A stretch of DNA of 64,000 nt from NCBI GenBank assembly GCA_029953675.1, contig JAMWBK010000006.1:930001-994000 (forward strand), given 5' to 3'. The position numbers were made by a program, and so were the translations under genes. The DNA is from Rhodosorus marinus (taxonomy: Eukaryota; Rhodophyta; Stylonematophyceae; Stylonematales; Stylonemataceae). Positions 1 through 12,053 of this stretch are shown here, piece by piece (within the stretch, counting starts at the first letter, position 1; every line of letters begins with the position of its first letter). The notes beneath the pieces were generated by a model. The model was not told where the DNA came from. It saw only the letters and a list, made by a program, of their open reading frames with translations, and did no database searches.

Positions 1-99
1 GTGAACGAGCATCTTGTAATGTGTGGTGATGGGTGCGATGGCGGAGTTCGCCGGGTAAGGCGTCAGTCAGTATCCTAGCTTTTGCAGTTAATTGTTTAG

Positions 100-3000
100 T
101 CTACTTGGTGATGTTGAGCTGAACTTTCCGAGGCGTGTTGTGGACAACGTTTGTCAGATGACAGTTGACACTGACTTTAAAGTCAATCTCAAGCTACAGC
201 TCGTGCTGGAAAACTTCTCACCAGTCTCAAGCTTCGACTACGACCCGAATGAACAGGAGCTCTTCGTGTGTTCTGGAATAGGCAAGAGCGGCACACTACG
301 CCGACTTCAACTCAGCGTCCCGATACATACACTGAGCAGAACTGAATCAATATTTGTGGGTTGCAATCGAATTTGGTCTCTGAAAACCAAGACCAGCGAC
401 CGTCACCACTCCTTTCTCGTGATTTCATACATTGACTCAACAACAAGTGTGCTGGCCGTGGACCAAAGCGGAAACCACTTGACCGACAACACCGCTGAGC
501 ATGGATTGCTGCTCCAGCAAGCAACAATCGCAGTCGGTCTGCTTGTTGAAAACGTACCGGCACAGGTCCATTCTGAAGGGATACGAATTGGCCACCTTTC
601 AGACAAACCTGGAATCGCCCCGAAAACAGCCGATTGGGTGTTCCCGAGTGGAACAAAGGTCAATGCTGCTGTGGTGGTGGAAGCGTAAGTTCATCACTCT
701 AGCTGGTCACGTCGCAAGCAGCCTCCTGAGCCGTTGACCCAATTTCGTTACGCTCCTATTCAAAACCTCAGAGCGATCTACGTGGCCTACATAGCAGCGG
801 ATAAAGGTCCACAGATTACTCGGTTTGAACTCAGCGATGGTGCTCTTATTGAGAGCTGTACTCAACGCCTCAAACATGAAGTTTCGTGCATGGAGCCATT
901 CCCTGAGAAGTCAGCACTAGTCCTCGGAACGAGGTTACCATCTCTGGAAATAAGGGACGTGGTTCGGTTGGAGATGCTCCGCGAGTACCCTTTGAGTGAT
1001 TGGAACCTTCTGCCGCAGCTCCCTCGCCAGAAGGATCCGGCGATCCTGAAGCAACTGAAGCCAACGCAGCGCGCACCTGTAAGTGACGATGTCTGGGAGA
1101 TTGTTAACCCACAAGTGAACCTCCTATTTGTCTATTCTGATCCCCCGTTTGTCCATCGCGTTGCTAGGGTATTCCTGAATCCGTGTGCGTCCACGTTGAC
1201 GAGGCAGGCCCCACTGTAGTTGCCAGCCTACGTGGCGGCATGTTAATCACATGGACTATCAGAGATGGATTCACACTCGAGCACAAGCAGACGAAGTTTA
1301 TAGACTTTTCTTCTGGACAGGTAGGATCTTCACAACGAAGTTGAGGGCATCTCGATCTTCCACTGACAGTAGCTAATACCTGGGTCTCTGTCGGCTGCTC
1401 TTTACAAAGCTCATTCATGCGCGCTTAGAATCGTCGCCAGCACTGATTTTGCTTTCGGAGCGCCTCTGGCTTGTCCGGTTCAGGGACGGTCGTATCTCAT
1501 GTGACCCGACGTCGTTGAAGGAGGTAGGTGTTGTCTCCACGCTCTGTACCTGGCCTTGCTCAAGGAGAGCTGCGCCTACCCTTTATGTACTGTTTGACGA
1601 GCAACTAGTCTCGCTCGATAGTTGAACTCGACAGCTGGCGACTTGCATGTTACACGATTAAGGCTGACTTCGTTGCGCTTGCTCAAATCCTGGCCCTTCT
1701 TCCCAACCTTTCAGGCGGACGCCGTAGTACCGTTTAGCTTGGCGGAGCTTGGCAGCTGCCTTATCGTAATATCGAAGGGAGCCTTGTTGATAACGAAGCC
1801 AAGGCGGACGTTGGTTTGTACAAAGAAGATCCTCTTGCGTGCAACTCCTCGACGGGTCCTACTCGAACGCGGACCGGATGGCAGAAAGTGCGAGAAAGAA
1901 AGCAAAGTTGGCTCTAAAGTTTTTGGCTTTCTAGCGGCAGGGTGAAAAGCCTTATCCTTCCCTGTTTTCTCTAATCGAGCGAACAGGATCTTCGTTGTTG
2001 CCACGTACGAGAGCGGAAGCCGTCACGAGTCTAGAATCAGAGTTTTTGACTATGAAACTAACGAGCAGGTCTGTGCGAGCATGAGGATACCGAGCTCGAT
2101 CGTGAATGCAATAATCTCGTGGAACGGGTACGAAGTTGAAAGCTGATTGCACTGTGAACTACTTTCACTCCAATTAGCGTTTTGGGGGTTCCGAATGCGT
2201 TTGCCTAATTTGCAACTGCTGGCTGCAGGTTCATCGTCGCTGGGCTCTCGGTAGAAGACGCAAGAACTGATTGGATTGAACCTGTTTGGAGCAATCGTAC
2301 GGGCAACTTTCGCATGAAACAACCGGGTAGACTCATGTTTTTCAAAATAGATGAGCAGGACCCGCTAGATGTGAGTTATCAGCATGAGCATTCTAGACTC
2401 GCCGCCCCACTTGACGAAGAACTCAGCTGAGTCGATATCCAATTACGCAGGCACGAACTCACCATCCATACGTGTTGCGGGAAATGTACCGTCAGAACAG
2501 TCTGTTCGCGAACACCGGTGAAGTATTCGCATTGGCAGTTCATGCACAGACTGGGAGGCTGCTTGTCGGCATGCATAACGTGCTTGTCATCTGCTCAGAG
2601 GTAGTTGAAAGCAAGCATCTTTGTTGTCATTGGAACCCGGCCCGAGGAGCGGTGCTGTGCATCAGAATCTCATGAATGCAACTCGTTCTCTTCCTTTCCG
2701 TTGATTGCAGGATGGAGAGAATGCACCCCGTCTCAATCTCGGCCCCTTTTTTAGAGGAAAGATTGTTTCCATTTCTTGTTTTGGGGAGACGTTGGCTGTG
2801 TGTGACGAAAAGGATTCAGTAGAGCTGTTCAGCTTTGCCCAGAGTACGATCAGTTTACTGCCGTTATTCAGAGACGTGCAGCGAAGGGTGAGAGGAACTT
2901 CCCTATCCAACTGGAACTGTCCGGAAGTACTGTTTCCCTGAGCGGTTCAATTTCACGAATTTTTGTGTTCTCCTCAGCCCGTTGCCAGCTGCCTCATGGT

Positions 3001-3729
3001 TGATGAGGTGTTTATTGCTTGTTCGGATAAGCACGGAGGCTTGTTTACCCTCCATCCTCCAGAGGGACACCAACAGGGAGCCAGATCGCTGAACGTGGCT
3101 CAGTCGGCGTTCTCTGGTGAATTCTTGGTCGGTCTTAAGCGCGGCAGACTATCCTACGTTGATGTTAATAGAGTACGGACTGCTTGGGAAAGGACGAAAT
3201 GGATTGTTGAAGGCGCTGTAACTGAAGTGCATACGTTAATTTTATGTAGGAACGAGTGGTCGACGAGTCCTGTCGAGGATACTCGATGTTGAGAAGCGGC
3301 GATTGTATCATTGCGGTTGGCATGAATGGGGGGGTGTTCTGTTTTGTACCTCTTGAAAAAACTGACTATGACGCTCTTGCTCGGTTGGAGGAGATCGCGT
3401 TATATGAAGGATGGGTTCAGCCCCTGCTTGGAAACGACCACTCTCGGTACAGTAAAAGCCGTGATCGTCGGCGACTGTCGTTCTGGCGTGCTCACGCTAA
3501 CATTGGACCCATTTTTCTGGCTGCTGCTAGGTATCGGGCTGGTCTTCGTCAAAAAAGTTCGGGAATTATTGACGGAGACCTGTTGAATATTCTGAAGTGG
3601 TCAGAAATTCTGCCTTCAACAAGTGAAGGCGATGTACAGATGTCTAGTGTTATGCCAACGGATGGAAACGAAGGAGACCTCGCCACCTCCGACACAAGAA
3701 ACTTGGTAGAGTTTCTGATCGAGTATTGA
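100..3729 (+). CDS. CPSF_A / SF3B3-DDB1 family beta-propeller protein, 3' part (5' truncated)
   Basis: The window opens inside a multi-exon gene of the CPSF160/SF3B3/DDB1 family, large WD-like triple beta-propeller scaffolds of mRNA processing or ubiquitin ligase complexes. The first clear exon starts near 100 (after tgtttag) and ends at 684 before GTAAGT; exon 2 runs from 772. Later exons are scattered to the TGA at 3727-3729. Propeller-strand segments recur throughout (for example FIVAGLSVEDAR near 2230 and EVFALAVHAQTGRLLVG near 2520). The C-terminus reads GGVFCFVPL, then PLLGNDHSR, then SSGIIDGDLL, which follows the SF3B3 pattern (GIGILVPF, PLCGRDH, VIDGDL) better than DDB1. That fit requires removing an 84-nt intron at 3447-3530 that contains no stop. 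A donor-like GTAAGG at 55 suggests an earlier exon at the window edge. Family is well supported; choice between SF3B3, DDB1 and a divergent third paralogue is not, because overall conservation looks low. Confidence 0.75.
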
Positions 3730-6700
3730 GCAATCGTCAGGAGACCTCTGCATCGGTATCTTTTCTGAAGCCAGTAGCCTTAAATGCCATGGTGTCCATA
3801 GAACGTGCTACTGGTTCAAGATGTATAAGTAGATGAAATGACGCGACGCTTCACGACGGAGACAAAGCAAACTCCAGATTGTGATCGGGTAGGTGAATAC
3901 TGACTATTTTCTTTCAACTTTAATAGATATAGACCAATTAAATCTAAGGATGAGGACTGAAGTCCTAAGCTCAGATGATTGGATTATTGCAAGATAAATC
4001 GCCATAATTCTAGATGGCAAAACCTCGAGAGTCGGATTGCTTTCACAATTGGGCGGGACAAGTTGGGTTCAGTGCTCCGCTGAAAAGGTATCGAGCACCT
4101 ACCTGTTCTATATCGTGATTGCAGACGAGTTTGCTGGTTCTACATTTCCGAGTCCCACTTGTCCGAGTGAACTGAAACTGATGCACCTGGGACCCGCTGT
4201 ATGCTCGCAGGTGTGTGCATGGCAAGACCAGCAAACAGACAATCCGGGGTGGGGCGGATCCCTTCAGATTACCCTGGTCACCCTACTGAGCTACATCGGC
4301 TCGATGTGGTCGACACGCAGCTCAAGCACGTAATACTCGAGGTGGAGTTCAAGGTGCTGCAGGGCCAGCAAGGAGCCGGCTCAGATCTTTGAGGTGGTGC
4401 TGATGAGGATAACGGGGTCGTGGAAATTACAGAACTTGTCCTGACCGCCTGACATCCTGAACATCCTGAACCGCTGTGTAATTTGTTTACTCGCCAGGCT
4501 CCTGGCCATTAGAAGCAAGTGTATACCTTGGTTCTCCGAAGACAGCATCTACCTCAGCGTAACTCCTCCTGACGGGAACTAATAATGAGGCAATGACGAA
4601 ACGTAGTACTTCTGTAGCAGGTCTGTCCTGGTCTCCACAGAATTCAACTATGTGTCAACCAAAAGCCGCACCAAAACCAGAAACAGCTTAAAACCTTCAA
4701 ACCAAAAAAAGGAAGAAAAGGTCTCCTGAAGCAAGCCCAACATTCTCTATCACACGACTCCGCTATAATAAATTATCAGGACTTGACACATCCTCTCTGC
4801 TCCCCACGTCCGTTGACGATTCGATGCACATCGGACGTGCCTCATGCACGCTAAGTCCCAGCCGTCCCAGCCACATCCAGAAATGAAACAATCTAGTCCC
4901 ATTGATCCCAGACTGTTTTTTGGGACTAAACGAAGGCGCGGAAGAGCATGTTTTTCCGATAAGAAATCCGTACCGACTCTGTCCTTTGTTTATTGGACAA
5001 GCAGGTTTTACAGGTCAGCCTTCTATCCATCAATTTTACCAATCATCCTTCTATTGCATACTAATCAATATATAATTGGTTAACGTCACTTGTCCACTAC
5101 TAGAATAAACTTAATTCACGAAAACTCACTTCGCGACGATCGAACCACCAACTGCTCCTTCTCAAAAGTAAATTTCCGTTCATTAAATCTTCTATTTTCT
5201 TCAATAGAAATGGAACAATTTTTTGAACCATGCTGAAGACTGGTAAGAGAAGAAACTTTTTTCTTTTGAAGCCAGTTTTCAAAAACTCAAATATTATGAA
5301 AAGCAAGCCTTCCCCCCTCCCCTCTTCCCCCCGAGAAAAACTCCGTTCAAGAAGAAAAAGGATTCATTTTTCGCAGATGTGGTGTCAGAAAGCGGGAATA
5401 TTGTCTAACGTCAAGATCACGTCATGACCCTCCATCAGCTCCATATGATACCCCCATTGTAACTTAGGTTCCAATTTTCCTTTTGACTTTACGCAGACCC
5501 TCCAAGAAGATGGCAAACAACGGCATATCTTTCTATAAAGTTCTACTCAATCAAGCTTTTCAAGTTTTGCTTCCTTTGCCACCAACCCTAGATTCAAGAT
5601 CATGTTCTCATATCCATATTCATTCCAGCGCAGAGGAAGGGGGTAGAAGCGCCAGACCTACTCACACCAGAAACAGTACGATGTACACACATTCCCCCTT
5701 CACCTAAATACGTACTAACATATACTAACTCGTAAATAATAGAATTGACGAGCTTCCATCGAATAAATTGTAGCTTAAACCTCACCACCAATCAAATCCG
5801 TACATTTTCAGGTTTTTCTTTTTGTTTACTCAGCAGCTCAAGCCGTACCCCCCTCTCCGGGCCATGTGCCTCCGGTGGCACATTTAGACAACCCTGGCAG
5901 ATATCTTATCTAAAATTAGTTTAATTTAATAGAAACCGACGAGCTACATCAAAAAAAGCAAAACACTATCTATCCGGGAGTATTTGGAGAATTCGGAGGG
6001 CATTCCTGTCTCCATTGGTTGCCTCCAGGTGCTAACCATGAAGGAAAATACCGTAAAACGAATCTTATGGATGTAGGCCTCTTTTCATCGCTAAAAACAT
6101 TTCCCCGTAGTGACTTTGGATATTATTTTTAAAAACTTTGTTTTTGTCTTCCCGTCCTAATCCCATCTTACACATCCCGTGGGTGAAAATAAAATTACTA
6201 GAGGATCCCAAAAATTCACCTCTCCCCCCCCCCCCCGCTCATATTTCTTGATTCGATACAATTCGGTGGCCCAATAAAATATTTAGATTTTCAATTTTTG
6301 AGGAGAACAAAGGTCGTAATTTTTTCAATGATGGAGAAGGGGAGGGGGTTCGATGATAACTAGAAAAACTATACAAAAACCCCTGGGGTTTTGCGTTTAT
6401 GGAGATGGTGAAGATGGGGACTCGAGTGACATTTTTAGTTTCTTTGCGGGGGGTGTATATATATGTTCCAGCTTTTTTGGGGGGAGGAAGGGTTTGGAGG
6501 ACTCGGCCAGGGCTCTTGAGACGAGGGAGGGTAGAGTGAGTTAGGACGTTGTATAAACAGCTTTCATAGCGAAGGATCGAGAGGCGAGAATTTTTTTTCA
6601 AGAGCTTGGTTAAGTGAGGATTTTATTTTTTTTCCGTTCTGGTCCATGCGACATTGCTCTGGGATTGCTGGTGGAGGAGGTTTGGGTTTTGGCGTTCTGG

Positions 6701-6847
6701 GATGATGAAGGTTTTTTTTATGAGGGTTGCCGATTCGAGATTTGGTACGTGGAGGATTAGGAAGCCGTGAAGTGGAGGTGTGGTTTTGTTTGTTCTGGGG
6801 ACGTTTTGTTCTGATCGGTGGACGGTGTGGGAGGTACATAGGCTGTG
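3730..6847. other. gene-poor spacer, 3.1 kb
   Basis: No convincing gene. The stretch 4014-4392 has splice-like borders (aaaag/gtatcg at 4087, attgcag at 4124) and an ATG at 4014, but every joined frame stops within about 60 codons and nothing is recognisable. From 4.6 kb onward the sequence is AT-rich with pyrimidine runs and a poly-C tract near 6227-6237. Confidence 0.6.
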
Positions 6848-8318
6848 ATGATGATGGGGGCTCTTGCAGCTGGACCGAGGCGGAGTGCAGGCGGTGGAGA
6901 AATGAAGACGGAGGAAACGGAAGGAACGTTGAAAGTACTAGTTCCTGGAGATGTAGTCATGGCAAAGATGGTGAGTAGGAGCTTTTTCCACTTTGTTCGT
7001 TGCCAGACGTTCGAGTGACTCCCTGCCGGCCACGTCAACTGATCTCATTTGCTTGTTTCACGTTATCTTCAATGACTAGGTTGGGTATCCATGGTGGCCA
7101 AGCGTTGTTGAGAGTGAGGATTCGATTCCAGATGACATTCAAGATGAGAAGCCTGAAGATTTCGAGGATGAAACTTTGCTGCCAGTGCGTTTCCTTGGTG
7201 ACAAGTCCTACGCGTGGTTGCCAGTGTCTGCATTGATACCCTTTTCGTCTGACAATCAAAAGTCAATGAAAAGTAGTTTCAAGAACCGAAGAAACGCGAG
7301 CAAAAAGTTGTTCCTGAAGGGTCTGAGCGAGGCGAGCGTGCTCCATAGGAAACAGAAGCACGGAAGTATAGAGGAACCTGAGAACAATAATTCGAGATCG
7401 CCGCCCTTGCCTCGCCATTCGATTGTATCTGAAGCAGAGAGCGAGGAGTGCGCTACTGCAAAAGATGAAGCAACCACGGGCTCCCCCAAGGCGGATAACA
7501 GAGTGGGTGTAGACTTGCAAGGATTCTCAAGAATGTCAGCCGGAGCGAAACAATCAGGTTATCGTGCTCTGCCTTCAGATCAACCCCAAGAGAGAGAAAA
7601 GTCAGGGACAATTCGAAAGTCAATCGACGCGGGTTCAGCTGCACATGTACCTGAGAGGCTGATGAAGACCGACAAGGTACCAGCTGAGGAGAAAGCAAAA
7701 GCGACGACGCTCGCGGAGACCAAAGATAGCAGCGGTCGAAAGCGTGGTGTTCATAGTAGGAAAACGAAGGACGACGGGGCAGATGCCAAAGCCACAAGCA
7801 AAAGGAGGAGACCTCCAACTAAAAAGATGAGGAAAACGGAATCCAAGCGATCGGAAAAGTCAAACAGCCCCGATTCATCGGGGACAAAGTTAAATAGACT
7901 TCCGGATTTATCGTCAACCTCAAATTCATATGTGTCGACTACCGGGGAATTACCTCGCGAGAGCAACAGCGAGGATGCATTTGTTCAAGATTCCGCAGCA
8001 CTTGTTGGCAGTGCGAACCTTCCAGAACGAGGAGAATATCGCGAGCAGTTTACAGGAGCCAAAGCTTCCAAGGCGAGGCAATCGTTGGTAACACCTCCGT
8101 TCCAAAAGTCCGAGATGAAATCGGAACTCAGGATACTGTCCGAGGTTTCACCACCTCTCAAAAGTGGAAGGAGTGACACTAGAATTTTGAACCGGTCGTT
8201 TGGGGAGTCGTCGGAGCTGAGCAACAGCTCTGAGCAGCTTAGGCTCTCGAGCGGTGCGGACGCGTTGCTAATGCGTGAGGAAGACGTGGCCTTTTTACTT
8301 GTTAATTTAAGGAACTAA
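6848..8318 (+). CDS. PWWP-domain chromatin protein
   Basis: Two exons, 6848-6970 and 7080-8318, joined over a 109-nt intron (GTGAGT donor, gactag acceptor) give 453 residues. The start is the first of three ATGs in a row; an in-frame TAG lies just upstream at 6839. Residues 32-95 form a PWWP domain: PGDVVMAKMVGYPWWPSVV carries the signature tetrapeptide at 45-48, and VRFLGDKSYAWLP matches the following strands. PWWP domains bind methylated histone lysine and DNA. The remaining 350 residues are low-complexity, rich in Ser, Lys, Arg and Glu, with a basic cluster (KRRRPPTKKMRK) that looks like a nuclear localisation signal. No catalytic domain is visible. It probably acts as a nuclear reader or adaptor, comparable in layout to HDGF-like proteins; the tail gives no closer assignment. 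Confidence 0.85.
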
Positions 8319-8688
8319 CTTCGTTCGTCCAGGAGGGGAGTTGATGTACAGTTTGTAACCCGCAGTGTTTATATTATTTGGTCTTGCGGCGGTTTGTTTG
8401 TTCCCTTGATGGGAGACGATACGGAAGCCACTTGTTACATGGCGAACAGCTAGATTCCCGGATAGCGGTCGCAGGTGTACTAAACAAGGAATTAATCAGC
8501 GTTCAACCCGGGGTTTGGGCGAGATGCGCAACAAGGAACTCGCGTCTCTTGCCGTGCCTTCAGTCAACTGGATAGAGTGTGATGGTCTTCTCAACGGTCC
8601 AGGGATTGTTGCCTTGAAAATCCTCGTCTTGGCGAGTTTGCCTAAGTGTGGGTAATGCCCATGTTTCACCACTGTCAATACAAGTTAT
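8319..8688. other. convergent 3' spacer
   Basis: 370 bp between the stop codons of the PWWP gene (+) and the lumazine synthase gene (-). It must hold both 3' untranslated regions. I see no further gene or repeat. Confidence 0.6.
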
Positions 8689-9277
8689 TTATGTAAAGCC
8701 TACTTTCTTTTCCTTCGGAGTTACGATTTGTGACTTGCGGAACAGAGCCATTTGAATGGCCGTCATACCCCACTCCTTAGCGTGGGACTTGTCTCCCGTT
8801 GATCGTGCCAACGCGTGGCTCTCCTCTGGGCAAGTCAACACTCCAAAGATCATTGGAATACCTGTCTGCAACTGAAGGGACATGAGACCGGAGCTCACAG
8901 CCTGTGCAATGTACTCGTAGTGGTCCGTTTCACCCTTAATGAGAACTCCACAGCAGATTACAGCGTCCAACTTTTGGGTCATAGCCATGAACCGTGCGGC
9001 GATCGGCAACTCGAATGATCCAGGAACCTGCACAAGAAGGGAATTCTATTAAAACCTCCAACTCCTTACTTCCCTTAACAAATGTGAGCAACGAAACTGA
9101 AACGACAGCCAATACCTCAACTTCCACAATATTTTCGTCCTTAACCTTGCATTCAAGCAGAGACGACTTCGCGTCCTTCACGAGCGCGGAGATCATTTCC
9201 TTCCCCCACTTGGCATAAACTATCCCAACTCTCAGTTCGGATCCATCCATCGATTCAAAATCTACTCCCTTCGCCAT
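8689..9277 (-). CDS. RIB4: 6,7-dimethyl-8-ribityllumazine synthase
   Basis: Exons 9277-9116 and 9027-8689 flank an 88-nt intron (GTATTG...GTGCAG) and encode 166 residues, a normal single-domain length. The enzyme condenses 5-amino-6-ribitylaminouracil with dihydroxybutanone phosphate, the penultimate step of riboflavin synthesis. Diagnostic segments are RVGIVYAKW, VPGSFELPIA, the catalytic-His loop GVLIKGETDHYEYI and IFGVLTCPEESHALARS. The last one and the GEVLIKG-type spacing look like fungal Rib4 more than plant plastid enzymes. The ATG at 9277 leaves only about 16 residues before the first beta strand, so there is no plastid transit peptide unless an upstream exon was missed; a non-AUG extension to 9301 is possible but unlikely. 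Predicted location is therefore the cytosol. Having the gene implies riboflavin prototrophy. Confidence 0.93.
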
Positions 9278-11170
9278 TCGGACAACATGCCTGCTATGCA
9301 ATGGACGAAAATGAAACAGATTTCACAAAGAGCACCGAAGCTCAGCACAACTTGACACGGAGGCCGCCGAAAACGAGCCAAAACAGCCACGCTATGCCTT
9401 TTGATCCACGGCATACCTCTGCGCGTGCACACGACCACGAGCCGATTTCGCCAAGCTCGATTGCCTCCCCCCAACCCCTGCTCCAGATACGAAAGCCATG
9501 ATCTAATACCTCGCAACGTCCAAAGAAAAAAAAAAAGACGAACGGCAAAAACAACAAGCGCACTCTTTAGATCCTCAAGGAACTTCTCCCCTGTCTCCTT
9601 TACCCCTATCCCTTCTCTCGCTGTGCTTGAAAACCTAGAAATTCCCTCCGGGCATCACACCCCTTCCCCTTCTCCCACGTCTTTCCAGAGCCCCTCATTT
9701 CGTATATCATGGCCATCACCAAAAGAACTACATCACCAAACTAAACCATTGATTTCAACACCGAAAACAATGGTGTCAGAGCGTTTGGAACACCACATTT
9801 CATTGCCCACCGTTTGTGGGATGGTGAGATTGTGGATTCGCTAGAGGGAAGGAAGATCCTCTTCCACGATTCCAGCTTAGATCAAAAGCCATAACTCTTG
9901 AGACTCTCTCTGAACAACGCGCTTTGCGTGCTATCTCTACTCGTGGGAGGGTCGTCCTACTCTCAATCGTGTTCCAAAGCCTACCAAATAAACAATGCCC
10001 ATCACATCAGCCAAGGGAAAGCTCGATGCGCTGTGGCAGAAAACCAATACCGAGAAACTTAAATCGTTTCTGATGTGTTGTATAGATTGAATCTTCTCTG
10101 GTGTGTATCTAAAGCGCAGGCCTCGCTGTGTTTGCGCGGTCACAAAGGACGACTACTATACCTTCCAGACATGACCGTGCCTCGCAGCCATTGATAAACT
10201 GGTCAAGACTGCACGGCGTTCCAAGCATCCGATCTCGATCAGAACCCCCCCCCCCCAAAAAAAAAAAACGAGAATCAATTCCCGCGGAGATTTTTATCGC
10301 TATATGCTCTATAGAGTGCGACAGGCAACCCCTTTTTTCCAGCAAATTAACAGACTATACTTTAAAATACGATAATATTACCGAATATGTTATAAACTGG
10401 TCCGTCTTCATGATTTGGGTATATTCATGTATAATTAGGAAACTGTCTAATTCAGGTTAATTTGTATGTTCCTCGACGGCACAGGAGAGTTGTTCTTAAA
10501 TGATGATCGAACATGTCGTTAATTTGGTTAATTCAAGGCCCAAATTGAAATTGAAATGCCCCTTTTTTGTAATTGTTTTCGGGATGAGTCGTGGGTTCGT
10601 TGTTTTCGGTTTTGGACGGGTTTTTCCGCTGAGTTAAGTCGTCGGTGGTTTCGGAACTAGACGGACTGCCGACTTCTCTCTACTAGGCTGCTCTTCGGAA
10701 TGAAATGGGTACCTTACAACGTTCCAAAGATTCTTCTGAAGAGGTCTTCTTTGAAAGGGTTTGACTTATTCGTTAAACCCCCTCCTCCCTTCCCTCCTTT
10801 AAAAGGGAAAAGAAAACTGGGTGAAGAGAATGTCGACTTCTTGTTTTCTGCTCTTCTGGCTTGCCGGTGATGGAAATGGCCATGTCGTTCCAGGGGTCAT
10901 CACAGGAGTCGTCATAGGAGCCGTCCTGGGAGAGGGTTTCGAGGTATTTAAGAGCTCTTAAACAGAAGCAGACGTAGGATAGATGGATGTAGAGGAGATT
11001 TAGCAAGAGCTTCTGGGTTCCTATGCGAGCAGTGGTTTCGGTGAGATAGGGTTTTATCTGGTTTTGGATGCGAACCGCGTGTGATTATAAGGGTTGCTCC
11101 GTGAAGGAATTTGTGGAGACCTCTCCTATTTGCTTTCTTAGATTGTTCCTGTACATCGTGGGAGTAAGAG
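9278..11170. other. spacer between divergent genes, 1.9 kb
   Basis: Lies between the 5' ends of the lumazine synthase (-) and Spg1 (+) genes and so must contain both promoters. Open frames here are short and low-complexity. A C12A12 junction sits at 10245-10268. No gene recognised. Confidence 0.6.
10245..10268. repeat. poly(C)-poly(A) homopolymer junction
   Basis: Twelve C directly followed by twelve A. The same kind of C-tract/A-tract pair occurs at 22456-22481 and, on the other strand, at 51509-51530. Confidence 0.9.
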
Positions 11171-12053
11171 ATGGCCGACCCTGAGGGAACGGGTGCCGAT
11201 TCGGCGAGCAAATTGGCACCGTCGAAACCAAATTCGGATGGTCAGAAACCTCCAGTGAATATACAGATCAAGGTATGTGGTCCGCTTGTGAACCTTTCTG
11301 TTGTTCTTTTCGCCTTCGAAGAACCCGTGTTTAGTGTTTAAACTTGCCGAACTCGCCTCTCGCTTCTCGCTTCTTGCCTCCAGGTCGGCATGGTGGGAGA
11401 CCCAGCCGTTGGAAAGACCTCGCTGATGGTGAAATATGTGGAGAATAGGTTCGATGAGGACTACATACAAACGCTAGGAATTAACTTCATGGAAAAAATT
11501 ATTGCCCTAAGGGAGAAAACAGTGACGTTCACGATTTTTGATCTCGGCGGAGAGTCCGAATTCAATGGAATGATGCCTTTGGTGTGCTCCGACGCATCTG
11601 CTATGCTGTTTATGTTCGACTTGACCCGGAGGGCAACTCTACAGAGTGTGAAGGAGTGGTACAGACAAGCCCGGGGCTTCAATCAGGTTTGCGACTTCCC
11701 CACTGAAAGTCTTGCTGAAGGGACGTTATGTTTTAGCTGGAAAACCCCAATCGACCTAATTCGCGTTACGTTCTTCCTTTTTCTTGTACGTCGAATTTAC
11801 ACAGACTTTTATTCCTTTCCTAGTGGGCACCAAGTATGATCAGTTCACCCAGCAGAGTGCAGAGAGACAGGAGAGCACTGTTAAACAAGCTCGAAAATAT
11901 GCCGCCGGCATGAAATCGCCGTTGATATTCACCTCCTCTTCCCACTCGATAAATGTCCAGAAGCTGTTTAAGGTTGTGCTCGCGAAACGCTTCAACCTAA
12001 AAGTCAACGTGCCTCAGATGACGAAGATGGGCGAGCCCGTTCTGGAGTACTAG
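11171..12053 (+). CDS. SPG1: septum-promoting small GTPase Spg1/Tem1
   Basis: Three exons (11171-11272, 11384-11686, 11805-12053; introns 111 and 118 nt) give 217 residues. It belongs to the Ras-superfamily Spg1/Tem1 group, the GTPase at the head of the septation-initiation or mitotic-exit cascade in fungi and present in amoebae, plants and algae. All G boxes are visible: GMVGDPAVGKTSLM (G1), DLGGESEF in place of the Ras DTAGQE (G3, DLGG is typical of this group), GTKYDQF (G4) and TSSSHSINVQKLFK (G5 region). DEDYIQTLGINFMEK and EWYRQARGFN are group-specific and nearly invariant. The N-terminal 30 residues are a polar, low-complexity extension. There is no C-terminal CaaX prenylation box, as usual for Spg1. 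Assignment is secure; the downstream role in this organism is inferred. Confidence 0.95.

Noticed and set aside
3478-3492. SFWR peptide suggesting DDB1
   Set aside because: It falls inside the 84-nt intron; the spliced sequence matches SF3B3 better.
4014-4392. Small spliced-looking gene after the CPSF_A-family gene
   Set aside because: The candidate intron 4088-4124 is only 37 nt and all joined frames stop early.
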